Source: Streptomyces sp. NBC_00358
GTDB taxonomy: Bacteria > Actinomycetota > Actinomycetes > Streptomycetales > Streptomycetaceae
Direction of reading: 5' to 3'
Length of the DNA stretch: 64,000 bases
Assembly: GCF_036099295.1 (NCBI RefSeq)
Contig: NZ_CP107976.1
Location: forward strand, 3,162,001-3,226,000
Shown here: in pieces, positions 1 to 10,292 of the stretch
How the letters are laid out: every line of letters begins with the position of its first letter
How positions within the stretch are numbered: position 1 is the first letter of the stretch
Position numbers and translations under genes: made by a program
Notes under the pieces: generated by a model
Seen by the model: only the letters and a program-made list of their open reading frames with translations
The model's database searches: none
Told to the model about the DNA's origin: nothing

Positions 1-841
1 GGACCTTGCCGTCCCGCCTGACGACCATCTTGTGCGTCTTGGCGTCGACGGTGCTGACCTGGCTGCGGCCGATCGTGAACTTCACGGTCCTGGCCTGCTT
101 GCCGTAGACACCGGGGCGGCCCTCGACACCGTCGAGGTTGAAGTGGACGGTGACCTTCGTCCCGGCCGCCCAGTAGTGCTCGGGACGGAAGTCGAGACGG
201 TCGTTGCCGAACCAGTGGCCCTCGACGTCGACCGCCGGCTCGGTCGTGAAGGTGATGGCCTTCCTGACGTCGTCGGGGTGCGTGATGCCCCGGGTGAAGT
301 GGATCGAGAAGGGCATCCCGACGCCCACCTTCGAGCCGTCCTCCGGCGTGTAGATGCCGACGAACGTGTTCTTCGGGGTCAGCGTGGTGAACGCGGCCTC
401 CTCGGCCGCCTCACGGCCCCCGGCGTCCTTGGCCACCGCGTGGACCTTGTACTTGGTGGCCGCGGCGAGGTGGGTCGAGGGCGTCCAGGTGGCGCCCCCG
501 TCCGTGATGCTGCCCTTGACAGCGTTGCCCTTGGTGTCCTCGACGGCGACCTCGGTCAACTTGCCCTTGACCGCGGTCACCTTGAGGGCGCCACTGGTCT
601 TCACGTCGGCGGCGCCGTCCTTCGGGGCGATGGTCACCACGGCCTGCGAGGCCTTGGTGTCCGCGGTGCCGCTGGAGCTCTTGCCCTTGCCGTCACCGGA
701 GCCGGACCCCTGGTCCGAACTCCCTCCCCCGCCGCAGGCGGTCACGGCGAGCAGCAGAACTCCCAGCAGCAGCGCCAGGATTCCCTTGCTCTTGTGTGTC
801 CGCGCGCCAACCGACGCCCCCGATATCGGTCGCCCGTTCAA
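1..841 (-). CDS. L,D-transpeptidase lipoprotein, Ig-like domains (3' end outside window)
   Basis: Only the first 280 residues are visible; the gene runs off the left edge. Translation starts at a TTG preceded by a GGGGAGAG ribosome site. A hydrophobic signal segment ends in the lipobox VTAC, followed by a Gly/Ser linker, so the protein should be a lipid-anchored extracellular protein. Next come two beta-rich Ig-like modules with phrases such as GIYTPEDGS and HWFGNDRLDFRPEHYW, which closely match the neighbouring lipoprotein. In actinobacterial L,D-transpeptidases such modules precede a YkuD catalytic domain with the SHGC motif; here that domain must lie outside the window. The family makes 3-3 crosslinks in peptidoglycan. 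The assignment rests on similarity to the complete paralog next door, because the catalytic residues are not visible. Confidence 0.85.
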   Translation of the reverse strand, partial: MNGRPISGASVGARTHKSKGILALLLGVLLLAVTACGGGGSSDQGSGSGDGKGKSSSGTADTKASQAVVTIAPKDGAADVKTSGALKVTAVKGKLTEVAVEDTKGNAVKGSITDGGATWTPSTHLAAATKYKVHAVAKDAGGREAAEEAAFTTLTPKNTFVGIYTPEDGSKVGVGMPFSIHFTRGITHPDDVRKAITFTTEPAVDVEGHWFGNDRLDFRPEHYWAAGTKVTVHFNLDGVEGRPGVYGKQARTVKFTIGRSQVSTVDAKTHKMVVRRDGKV

Positions 842-1023
842 AATTGTCTCTCCCCTCGCACGGCCTGTGAGCAGGCCCGCACTCCAGCGCGTCCCACGCG
901 CGTATCGCGCTAATTAATCACACGACCAGGAGCGATGGATCCCCGGGGAGGTCACCGTTCAGTCCCAACTTCGGCCGTGCGGGGCGCGGCTGGAGCCCAC
1001 CGTGCGCATACCCTTATATCGGG

Positions 1024-2253
1024 TTACTTCACCGCCCCACCCCTTTTCCACGCCTTCCATCCCATGTTCCAGCCGCCGAGTCCGTTGTCGGGGGCCACCT
1101 TCTTGTCCTTGCTGTGCACGACCTCGATGACGTCCCCGATGAGGCTGCGGTCGAAGAACCAGCCCGCCGGGGTGTCCGAGCTGCCGCCCTTCACGTCCCG
1201 CAGACCGACGCAGCCATGACTCACGTTGGTGTTGCCGAAGGCGTCCGGTGCCCAGTAGTTGCCGTGCAGGAAGGTCCCGGAGTCGGTCAGGCGCATCGCG
1301 TGCGGAACGTCGGGGATGTTGTACTCGCCGCCGAAGCCGACGGTCCGGCTGTTCATCCGGGTCACTTCGAGCATCTCCGTGACGACCATCTTCCCGTTGT
1401 ACGTCGTCGACTTCGGCGCGCCCGCCGTGATCGGGACCGTGGCGATGAGGTCACCGTCGCGGCGCACCTCCATGGTGTGCGCGCTCGCGTCGACGAGCGA
1501 GGTCTGGCTGCGGCCGACGGTGAACGAGAAGGTCCTGGACTGGAGTCCGTACACCCCCGGTGCCCCTTCGACGTCACGCAGCCGCAGCGACACGGTGACC
1601 TTCGTGCCCGGCCTCCAGTACCGCTCGGGGCGGAAGTCGAGGCGGCCGTCGCCGAACCAGTGGGCGCGGATGTCCACCGCCGGCACGGCCCGCACCCGGA
1701 TGGCGCGCTCGACGGCGGCCCGGTTCTCGATCTCCCGGTTGAACTGGAGGGAGACGATCATTCCGGTGCCCACCACGGACCGGTCCTCCGGGGTGACGTA
1801 TCCGATGAACCGCTGGCCGGGGACGGCCGTGGTGAACGTGGTGTGCCGTGCCGAGCGGTGCCCGCTCCCGTCCAGGGCCACCGCGTCGACGGTGTACTTG
1901 GCGGCCAGCGCGAGCCGCGTCCCGTCCGGTCTCCAGGACAGGCCGTCGTCGCTGATGCGCCCCGGCACCGGGGACTCCTCGGCGTCCTGGGACCTGACGA
2001 CCTTCACGGACTCCAGGCGCCCGCCGGGCACCCGCACCACCAGCGGCTCCTGGGGGCGTACGCCCTTGGTGTTGTCGTCGGGGGAGACATGGATGGCGTC
2101 CTCGGGCGAGCGTGGTTTGCCGAACGCCTCGCCGATCCCCTTCGAGATCCCGCCGGAGGAGCAGCCGGAGGCTCCGGCCAGCAGGCCGGCCCAGGTCAGT
2201 ACGGCGGCCAGCGCGGCCCCTGCGCGCCGCGCGCGCGTCTGTACGTGCTTCAC
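1024..2253 (-). CDS. L,D-transpeptidase lipoprotein with Ig-like domains
   Basis: 409-residue cell-wall crosslinking enzyme. A GTG at 2253 is preferred because upstream frame extension runs into glgX and the residues that follow form a signal peptide (a basic VKHVQTRARR, then a hydrophobic core) ending at the lipobox-like ASGC. Two Ig-like modules occupy roughly residues 50-260, with EDRSVVGTGM and HWFGDGRLDF in the second. The C-terminal YkuD domain carries HGNYW and SHGCVGLRD; the Cys is the expected nucleophile that attacks meso-diaminopimelate-containing stems. The protein should act outside the membrane, anchored by lipid. It lies just upstream of, and on the same strand as, a paralog (start at 841) and may share its role. 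No strong Shine-Dalgarno sits at the usual distance, so the start is less certain than the family call. Confidence 0.92.
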   Translation of the reverse strand: MKHVQTRARRAGAALAAVLTWAGLLAGASGCSSGGISKGIGEAFGKPRSPEDAIHVSPDDNTKGVRPQEPLVVRVPGGRLESVKVVRSQDAEESPVPGRISDDGLSWRPDGTRLALAAKYTVDAVALDGSGHRSARHTTFTTAVPGQRFIGYVTPEDRSVVGTGMIVSLQFNREIENRAAVERAIRVRAVPAVDIRAHWFGDGRLDFRPERYWRPGTKVTVSLRLRDVEGAPGVYGLQSRTFSFTVGRSQTSLVDASAHTMEVRRDGDLIATVPITAGAPKSTTYNGKMVVTEMLEVTRMNSRTVGFGGEYNIPDVPHAMRLTDSGTFLHGNYWAPDAFGNTNVSHGCVGLRDVKGGSSDTPAGWFFDRSLIGDVIEVVHSKDKKVAPDNGLGGWNMGWKAWKRGGAVK

Positions 2254-2404
2254 AAGGGACCCAACGACGCCGCCCCTCCGGGGAAACGTGAGTGCGAGCC
2301 ACGCTCTGGGCAGAACAGTGGGGAGGACGACGCGACAAGGAGCTGCGGCCGGGACGCCGTGCACCCTTTTTCGAGCCGTCACACGAGCCGTGGGAGGCTG
2401 ACCG

Positions 2405-4714
<2,310 letters not shown>

Positions 4715-4727
4715 GGGCGGGGCCCGG

Positions 4728-5363
4728 TCAGCCGAGGATTCCGCGGTCGTACGCCGTCGCCACCGCCGCCGCGCGGTCCTTGACGCCCAACTTGGCGTAC
4801 AGGTGCGTGAGATGGGTCTTGACCGTGGCCTCGCTGATGAACAGGACGCGGGCGATCTCCCGGTTGGAGGTGCCCTTGGCGACCAGCCCCAGCACCTCGC
4901 GCTCGCGGGCCGAGAGCGACTCGGCGGCGGGCGCCCGTACGGCCGAGACCAGCCGGGAGGCGACCGCCGGGGACAGCACCGTACGGCCCTCGGCGGCCGC
5001 GCGGACCGCCGTGAACAGTTCGTCGCGGGGCGCGTCCTTGAGCAGGTAGCCGGTGGCGCCCGCCTCGATCGCGGGCAGGGTGTCGGAGTCGGTGTCGTAC
5101 GTCGTCAGCACGAGGACCTTGGCCCGGGCGCCCCGGCGGGCGAGTTCGGCTATGGCGTCGACGCCGTTGCCGCCGGGCATCCGCAGATCCATCAGCACGA
5201 CGTCCGGGTCGAGGTCCGCCGCGAGCGACACCGCCTCCACTCCGTCGGCGGCCTCCCCGAGGACCGCGAAACCGGGCGCGGACTCGAACATGCCCCGCAG
5301 ACCGTCCCGTACGACGGGATGGTCGTCGACGATCAGCAGGGAGATCCGGGGGTCATCGGCCAT
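4728..5363 (-). CDS. NarL/LuxR-family response regulator
   Basis: 211 residues. The receiver domain (1-120) has the acidic pair in LLIVDDHPVV, the phosphorylation Asp in VVLMDLRMPGGNG and the Lys in GYLLKDA. A LuxR-type helix-turn-helix follows (about 145-205: LSAREREVLGLVAKGTSNREI and KTHLTHLYAKLG). The start overlaps the end of the upstream histidine kinase by 11 bases, so the two are translationally coupled and are the output and sensor of one system. Being last in an ABC-transporter operon, it probably controls that operon or the divergent exporter genes. The 28-bp palindrome at 8319-8346 is a candidate target, which is inference. Confidence 0.95.
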   Translation of the reverse strand: MADDPRISLLIVDDHPVVRDGLRGMFESAPGFAVLGEAADGVEAVSLAADLDPDVVLMDLRMPGGNGVDAIAELARRGARAKVLVLTTYDTDSDTLPAIEAGATGYLLKDAPRDELFTAVRAAAEGRTVLSPAVASRLVSAVRAPAAESLSAREREVLGLVAKGTSNREIARVLFISEATVKTHLTHLYAKLGVKDRAAAVATAYDRGILG

Positions 5364-6621
5364 GGCGCACCAACGGTACGCGAGCCGACAGCGCCGTGCC
5401 GTGGCCGGGTTCGGTCTCCACGGTCAGGGAGCCGGCGATCCGTTCGGCGCGGGCGCGCATTCCGTCGAGGCCGAAGCCGCCGGCGCCGGTGCGGGCGGGG
5501 AGCGCGAGCGGGTCGAAGCCGCGGCCGTCGTCGCGCACGTCGAGGGTCACCTCGTCGCCCATGAAGCTCAGTGTCACCCCGACACGGCCGGCGCGGGCAT
5601 GCCGGGAGGCGTTCGAGAGAGCCTCCTGGGCGATGCGCAGGAGGGTGGCGGCGACCTCGATGTGAAGCTGCTCGCTGGTGCCGGTGACAGTGAACTCGGC
5701 GCGTATGCCGGTGCGTTCACCCCATTCCGCGACGGTCTTCTTCAGTGCCTCGGGCAGCCCGTCGTCCGCCAGGGCCGCGGGTGCGAGGTTCTGGACGGAG
5801 CGGCGGGCCTCACCGAGGCTGTGCCGGGCGAGGTCGGCGGCGCGCGCGAGACGGTCGCGGGCGGCGGCCGGATCGGGGGTGTTCGCCGCGACCTGGAGCT
5901 GGGCGATGATGCCGGTCAGGCCCTGGGCGATGGTGTCGTGGATCTCGGCCGCGAGGCGCCGGCGTTCGTCGGCGACGCCCGCCTCCCGGGCCTGGACGAG
6001 GAGTTGGGCGTGAAGGGCGGCGTTCTCTTCGAGGGCCCGCTGCAACGCGGCGTTGGTGCGGCCGAGTTCGGCGATGGTCTCGGCCTGGGTACGGGCGTGC
6101 GCCTGCTCCTGCACGTTGAACCGGTTGAAGAGGGCCACCAGTCCGAGGTTGGCGCCGAACACCACGAGGAAGCCGAGCCACCACAGCAGGCCGCGCGGCG
6201 GCATACCGCCGATCTCGCTGCCCGCCATGGTGAGGGCGGTCAGGAAGAGTCCCGGCAGCATCAGCCGGCGGGTCAGCTGGCGGGCGGCGCTGTAGTAGCC
6301 GGTGACGGCGTAGAAGGCGAAGAAGGGGTTGAGCCAGGTGAGCGCGAACCCGAGCGCCCAGCGGGTGAAGTACAGCGTCGCGCTCCCGCGGCCGGGCCCC
6401 GACCACCCGCGGGCCGCCCGCCCCCAGAACAGCTGGAGCAGCAGGGACGCGGCCACCAGCACACCGGCGGCCCGTATCGCGGCCGGTGTCATCCCGACCG
6501 CGCGGGCCGAACCGGCCGCCGTCAACACGCCCACCGCGAGCAGCGCGTAGGGCCCCCAGAGATCGAAGAAGGCCCTGCGCTCCGGTTGTTCGGCCTGGGT
6601 CATGCAGCCAGTGTCCGACAC
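5353..6621 (-). CDS. NarL-type sensor histidine kinase (HisKA_3)
   Basis: 422-residue membrane kinase. The first 170 residues hold about five hydrophobic segments with short loops, so the sensor lies within the membrane. A coiled stretch (about 180-220) leads to the dimerisation helix with RRLAAEIHDTIAQGLTGI, whose His is the expected phosphoacceptor. The ATPase domain at the C-terminus has ALSNASRHARA and DDGRGFDP. This is the DesK/LiaS-like class often coupled to drug or membrane-stress transporters. The GTG at 6621 is taken as start because GGGAG lies upstream. An ATG at 6603 would shorten it by six residues and cannot be excluded. The signal sensed is unknown. Confidence 0.93.
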   Translation of the reverse strand: MSDTGCMTQAEQPERRAFFDLWGPYALLAVGVLTAAGSARAVGMTPAAIRAAGVLVAASLLLQLFWGRAARGWSGPGRGSATLYFTRWALGFALTWLNPFFAFYAVTGYYSAARQLTRRLMLPGLFLTALTMAGSEIGGMPPRGLLWWLGFLVVFGANLGLVALFNRFNVQEQAHARTQAETIAELGRTNAALQRALEENAALHAQLLVQAREAGVADERRRLAAEIHDTIAQGLTGIIAQLQVAANTPDPAAARDRLARAADLARHSLGEARRSVQNLAPAALADDGLPEALKKTVAEWGERTGIRAEFTVTGTSEQLHIEVAATLLRIAQEALSNASRHARAGRVGVTLSFMGDEVTLDVRDDGRGFDPLALPARTGAGGFGLDGMRARAERIAGSLTVETEPGHGTALSARVPLVRHGR

Positions 6622-6628
6622 GGCCGGC

Positions 6629-7363
6629 TCACTCCCACCGGAACCAGCGCGCCGCGCCCGCCGTCAGCAGCACCGCCCAGAGCGCGAGCACCCCCAGGTG
6701 GTCCCAGCCGGGCCAGTGCCCCGCGGCGGCCTGGTCCAGGGCACGGGCCGCCGCGCCGAACGGGGTCAGCCGGACCACCCGGGCCAGCGTGTCCGGCATC
6801 GCCCGCACCGGGATCCACACGCCCGCGCAGAACATCATCGGGAAGAACACCGCCGAGCCGATCGCACCCGCGATCTTCGTGGTGCGCGACAGCGCCGAGA
6901 CGACCGCGCCGAGGGCGAGGGCCGCCGCGGCCGCGAGCAGCAGCGCCAGCAGGTATCCGGCGGGCTGTCCGGGCAGCCGTACGCCGAAGGCGAGCCGGCC
7001 GACGGCGAGCGCGAGCAGCGCCGAGCCCAGCGCGACCGCGCCCTGCACGGCCATCTGCGCGGACAGCAGGGCGGCGGGCCGCACGGGGGTGAGCCGCATC
7101 CGGCGCAGGATGCCGCGCTCCCGGTAGCCGGTCAGTGCCTGGGGCAGGGTCTGCACCCCGGACATGATCAGGGCGATCAGTACGGCGATGGGCACATAGG
7201 CGTCGACCGGCCGCAGCCCGCCCAGGGAGTCGTCGGCGTCCCGGAACGACGGGATCGAACCGAGGATCACCAGGAGCAGGGTCGGGAACAGGAAGACCCA
7301 GAAGACGGCGCCGGGTTCGCGGCGGAACAGCCGGAACTCGGTGCGCAGGACCGCGGTGTTCAT
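6629..7363 (-). CDS. ABC-2 type transporter permease
   Basis: 244 residues with six predicted membrane spans, beginning with a short cytoplasmic segment (MNTAVLRTEFRLFRREPGAV) and a first helix VFWVFLFPTLLLVILG. The ABC-2 signature region lies in the C-terminal half (KIAGAIGSAVFFPMMFCAGVWIP, roughly 145-175). It overlaps the ATPase gene by 4 bases (ATGA) and is followed 7 bases later by the kinase gene. With the ATPase it should form a DrrAB-like exporter of drugs or lipids. The substrate cannot be read from sequence. Confidence 0.93.
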   Translation of the reverse strand: MNTAVLRTEFRLFRREPGAVFWVFLFPTLLLVILGSIPSFRDADDSLGGLRPVDAYVPIAVLIALIMSGVQTLPQALTGYRERGILRRMRLTPVRPAALLSAQMAVQGAVALGSALLALAVGRLAFGVRLPGQPAGYLLALLLAAAAALALGAVVSALSRTTKIAGAIGSAVFFPMMFCAGVWIPVRAMPDTLARVVRLTPFGAAARALDQAAAGHWPGWDHLGVLALWAVLLTAGAARWFRWE

Positions 7364-8265
7364 AGCGCCTTCTCCTCCGTGAGATCAAGGAACGCGTCGT
7401 CGAGCGTGGCGTCGGAGACGCGGAGCTGGTGGGCGGTGACGCGGGCCCTGGCGAGCAGGGTGATGACCGCGTTGACGGTCTCGTCGGTGCCGGACAGCGT
7501 GATGCGGCCGTCCTTGCGCTCGACGGACGCGAGCGCGGGGAGCGCGTTCAGGTCACGGTCGTCCAGCGGGGCGGACGGGGTGAAGCTGACGACGGTGGAA
7601 CCCGCGGAGCGCCGGATCAGACCGGCCGGGGTGTCCAGGGCGGCGACCCGTCCCTTGTCGATGACCGCGATCCGGTCGCACAGCCGCTGGGCCTCCTCCA
7701 TGAAATGGGTGACCAGCAGGACGGTGACCCCTTGCGCGCGGACGTCCTCGATGAGCTGCCAGGTGTCGCGGCGGGCGCGCGGATCGAGGCCGGTGGTCAG
7801 TTCGTCGAGGACGACGACCCGCGGGGCGCCGATGAGGGCGAGCGCGATGAACAGGCGCTGCTTCTGGCCTCCGGAGAGCCTGCCGAAGCGGGTGCCGAGC
7901 CGGTCGGCCAGGCCGAGGCGCTCGGCGAGGGGCCGCCAGTCGGCGGGGTTCGGATAGAAGGACGCGTACAGCTCCAGCGCCTCGCGGACGGTGAGCTTGG
8001 CCTGGAGTTCGCTCTCCTGGAGCTGGGCGCCGAGGACCCGGGCGACCCGCTCGTGGTCGGCGACCGGGTCGAGGCCGGTGACCCGGACCCGGCCCGCGTC
8101 GGGCACCCGCAGGCCCTCGACGCATTCGACGGTGGTGGTCTTGCCGGCGCCGTTCGGGCCGAGGATCCCGAAGATCTCGCCCTCCTCGACGGTGAAGGAG
8201 ACACCGTCGACGACGTCCCTGCCGCTGTAGGACTTGCGCAGTCCGCTCACTTCGATGACCGACAT
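7360..8265 (-). CDS. ABC transporter ATP-binding protein (DrrA-like)
   Basis: 301 residues from the ATG at 8265; a longer frame upstream adds only Arg/Pro-rich residues and no family match. It has Walker A GPNGAGKTT, Q-loop LGAQLQESEL, signature LSGGQKQRLFIA, Walker B VVVLDELTTGLD and H-loop LLVTHFMEEAQ, all intact. The C-terminal extension of about 80 residues (VSFTPSAPLDDRDLNALP) is typical of multidrug or lantibiotic-export ATPases. It is first in an operon with the permease, kinase and response regulator. Its promoter should lie in the 203-bp gap shared with the divergent exporter operon, where a 28-bp palindrome sits. Confidence 0.94.
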   Translation of the reverse strand: MSVIEVSGLRKSYSGRDVVDGVSFTVEEGEIFGILGPNGAGKTTTVECVEGLRVPDAGRVRVTGLDPVADHERVARVLGAQLQESELQAKLTVREALELYASFYPNPADWRPLAERLGLADRLGTRFGRLSGGQKQRLFIALALIGAPRVVVLDELTTGLDPRARRDTWQLIEDVRAQGVTVLLVTHFMEEAQRLCDRIAVIDKGRVAALDTPAGLIRRSAGSTVVSFTPSAPLDDRDLNALPALASVERKDGRITLSGTDETVNAVITLLARARVTAHQLRVSDATLDDAFLDLTEEKAL

Positions 8266-8318
8266 GCTCCGAGCGTCCCAGCGGGGCCCGCGCCGGGGCA
8301 TCGGCCATCACGCTCGAA

Positions 8319-8346
8319 GCCGCATCAGCCGATCGGTTGATGCGGC
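8319..8346. promoter_or_regulatory. 28-bp near-perfect palindrome, candidate operator
   Basis: Arms GCCGCATCA and TGATGCGGC flank a central CCGATCGG with one mismatched pair, so 13 of 14 pairs are complementary. It lies between two divergent transporter operons and has no T-run, so it reads as a protein-binding site, not a terminator. Two-fold symmetry of this size fits a dimeric LuxR/NarL or TetR regulator. The response regulator encoded at 4728-5363 is the nearest candidate. Binding is inference. Confidence 0.6.
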
Positions 8347-8468
8347 GGTACGACCCGTCGGACGCCCGGCTCCGGCGATGCCCGCGTGCGGTCCTGCGGA
8401 CACTTCGAACGATTCAGGTACGCCGAAAACTCGGTGGGCACTGTCAGTGGTGAAACGTAGGCTCGCCG

Positions 8469-10292
8469 GTGATGCCCACATCAGACGCCGCCCCGGACCA
8501 CCCCGCCCGTTCGACCGTACGCAGCCTGCTGCGCCTGTGGCCGTATGTACGGCCGGTGCGGGCGCGGCTGTTCGGCGCGGCGTTCGTCGCGGTGCTCGCG
8601 TCCTGTCTGGCCCTCGTGTTCCCGCTGATCCTGAAGTGGATGGTGGACGGTCCGGTCACCGGTCACGATCCGGCGGGTGTCTGGCTCGGGGCGCTGTACC
8701 TGCTGCTGCTCGGCATCGCCGAGGCCGGTCTGTTCGGGCTGCGCCGGTGGCTGGTGGCACGGCCGCTGGCCGGGGTCGAGGCGTCGATGCGGGCCGATCT
8801 GTACCGGCATCTGCAACGGCTGCCGGTCGCCTTCCACGACCGCTGGGCGTCGGGTCAGCTCCTGTCCCGGGCGACCACCGATCTGATGCTGGTCCGCATG
8901 TTCCTGGCGTTCCCGCTGACCTTCCTGCTGGTGAACGCCGTGACGATCACCGCGGGTATCGCCATCATGCTGGCCCAGGAATGGACCCTCGGGCTGGTGC
9001 TCCTCGCCCCCGCCGTCCCGGTCATGATCGTCTGCTGGCTCTTCGAGCGGCGCTACTCGCAGGTGGCGCGGCGGGCGCAGGACCAGGTCGGCGACCTCAC
9101 CACGGTGGTCGAGGAGAGCGTGCTCGGCATCCGGATCATCAAGGGGTTCGGACGCCATCGCAGCCAGGCCCACGCGTTCCGCGAGCTGTCCCGGACGCTG
9201 CGCGGCACGGAACTGGTCAAGGCCCGTCTGCTCGCCTCCATCTGGGGCGTCATCGTCACGCTGCCCGAGTTCGCCATCGGCGCCGCCCTCGTCCTCGGTA
9301 CCGTCCAGGTCGCCGAAGGCCGTCTCTCCGCGGGCACCCTGGTCGCGTTCCTGTCGACCGCGCTCGCGCTGCGCTGGCCCGTCGACTCGATCGGCTTCCT
9401 CCTCGCGATGAGCCAGGAGGCGGGGACGGCGACGGAGCGGTACTTCGAGGTCATGCGCTCGGCGCCGGAGTCGGACGTCACGCCGGCCCCGGCCGGGCGG
9501 GACGAAGCCGGAACGGCGGGACGGGACTCCCGCGGAGCCGGCGCCGATGGTGGACTGCGGTTCCACGGCGTGGAGTTCAGGTATCCCGACGCCCCCGCGG
9601 ACACGCCGCCCGTCCTGGTCCACATCGACCTGCACGTCCGCCCCGGCGAGAGCATGGCCCTCGTCGGCGCCACCGGCACCGGCAAGACCACCCTCACCGC
9701 GCTCGTCCCCCGGCTCCACGAGGTGACGTCCGGCCGGATCACCCTGGACGGCCGGGACATCACCGAGATGCCCCGCGAGGAACTGCGCGAACTGGTCGCC
9801 GTCGCCTTCGAGGAACCCACCCTCTTCTCGGCCACCGTCGGCGAGAACGTCCTGATGGGCGCCACGGAGAACGCCGGCCGGGCGGAACTCGACCGGGCCC
9901 TCGCCGTCGCGCAGGCCGACTTCGCGCACACACTGCCCCAGGGCACGGCGACGCAGGTCGGCGAGCAGGGCCTCAGTCTCTCCGGCGGGCAGCGGCAGCG
10001 GCTCGCACTGGCCCGTGCGGTGGTCGGGCGGCCCCGCTTCCTGGTGCTCGACGACCCCCTGTCGGCGCTGGACGTGCACACGGAGGCGGCCGTCGAGGCC
10101 GCGCTGCGCCGGGTGCTGGCGGAGACGACCGCGCTGATCGTGGCGCACCGCCCGTCCACGGTCCTGCTGGCCGACCGGGTGGCCCTGCTCTCCGAGGGCC
10201 GGGTCGCGGCGGTCGGCACCCACCACGAACTGCTGCGCACGCACGCCGAGTACGCCCACCTGATGTCGGGTGCAGAGGAGGACGGCCGATGA
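8469..10292 (+). CDS. ABC exporter half-transporter (TMD-NBD), degenerate-site subunit
   Basis: 607 residues. Six membrane helices lie at about 20-320, with LLRLWPYVRPVRARLFGAAF at the start, followed by an ATPase domain. Walker A is GATGTGKTT, the signature LSLSGGQRQRLALARA and the H-loop IVAHRPST. Walker B reads VLDDPLSALD, with Asp where the catalytic Glu normally sits; this is the hallmark of the degenerate-site subunit in heterodimeric exporters such as TM287/288. GTG at 8469 and ATG at 8472 are both possible starts, with AGG upstream. Its partner starts inside its stop codon (ATGA overlap at 10289). The substrate is unknown, probably a lipophilic drug or lipid. Confidence 0.93.
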   Translation: MMPTSDAAPDHPARSTVRSLLRLWPYVRPVRARLFGAAFVAVLASCLALVFPLILKWMVDGPVTGHDPAGVWLGALYLLLLGIAEAGLFGLRRWLVARPLAGVEASMRADLYRHLQRLPVAFHDRWASGQLLSRATTDLMLVRMFLAFPLTFLLVNAVTITAGIAIMLAQEWTLGLVLLAPAVPVMIVCWLFERRYSQVARRAQDQVGDLTTVVEESVLGIRIIKGFGRHRSQAHAFRELSRTLRGTELVKARLLASIWGVIVTLPEFAIGAALVLGTVQVAEGRLSAGTLVAFLSTALALRWPVDSIGFLLAMSQEAGTATERYFEVMRSAPESDVTPAPAGRDEAGTAGRDSRGAGADGGLRFHGVEFRYPDAPADTPPVLVHIDLHVRPGESMALVGATGTGKTTLTALVPRLHEVTSGRITLDGRDITEMPREELRELVAVAFEEPTLFSATVGENVLMGATENAGRAELDRALAVAQADFAHTLPQGTATQVGEQGLSLSGGQRQRLALARAVVGRPRFLVLDDPLSALDVHTEAAVEAALRRVLAETTALIVAHRPSTVLLADRVALLSEGRVAAVGTHHELLRTHAEYAHLMSGAEEDGR

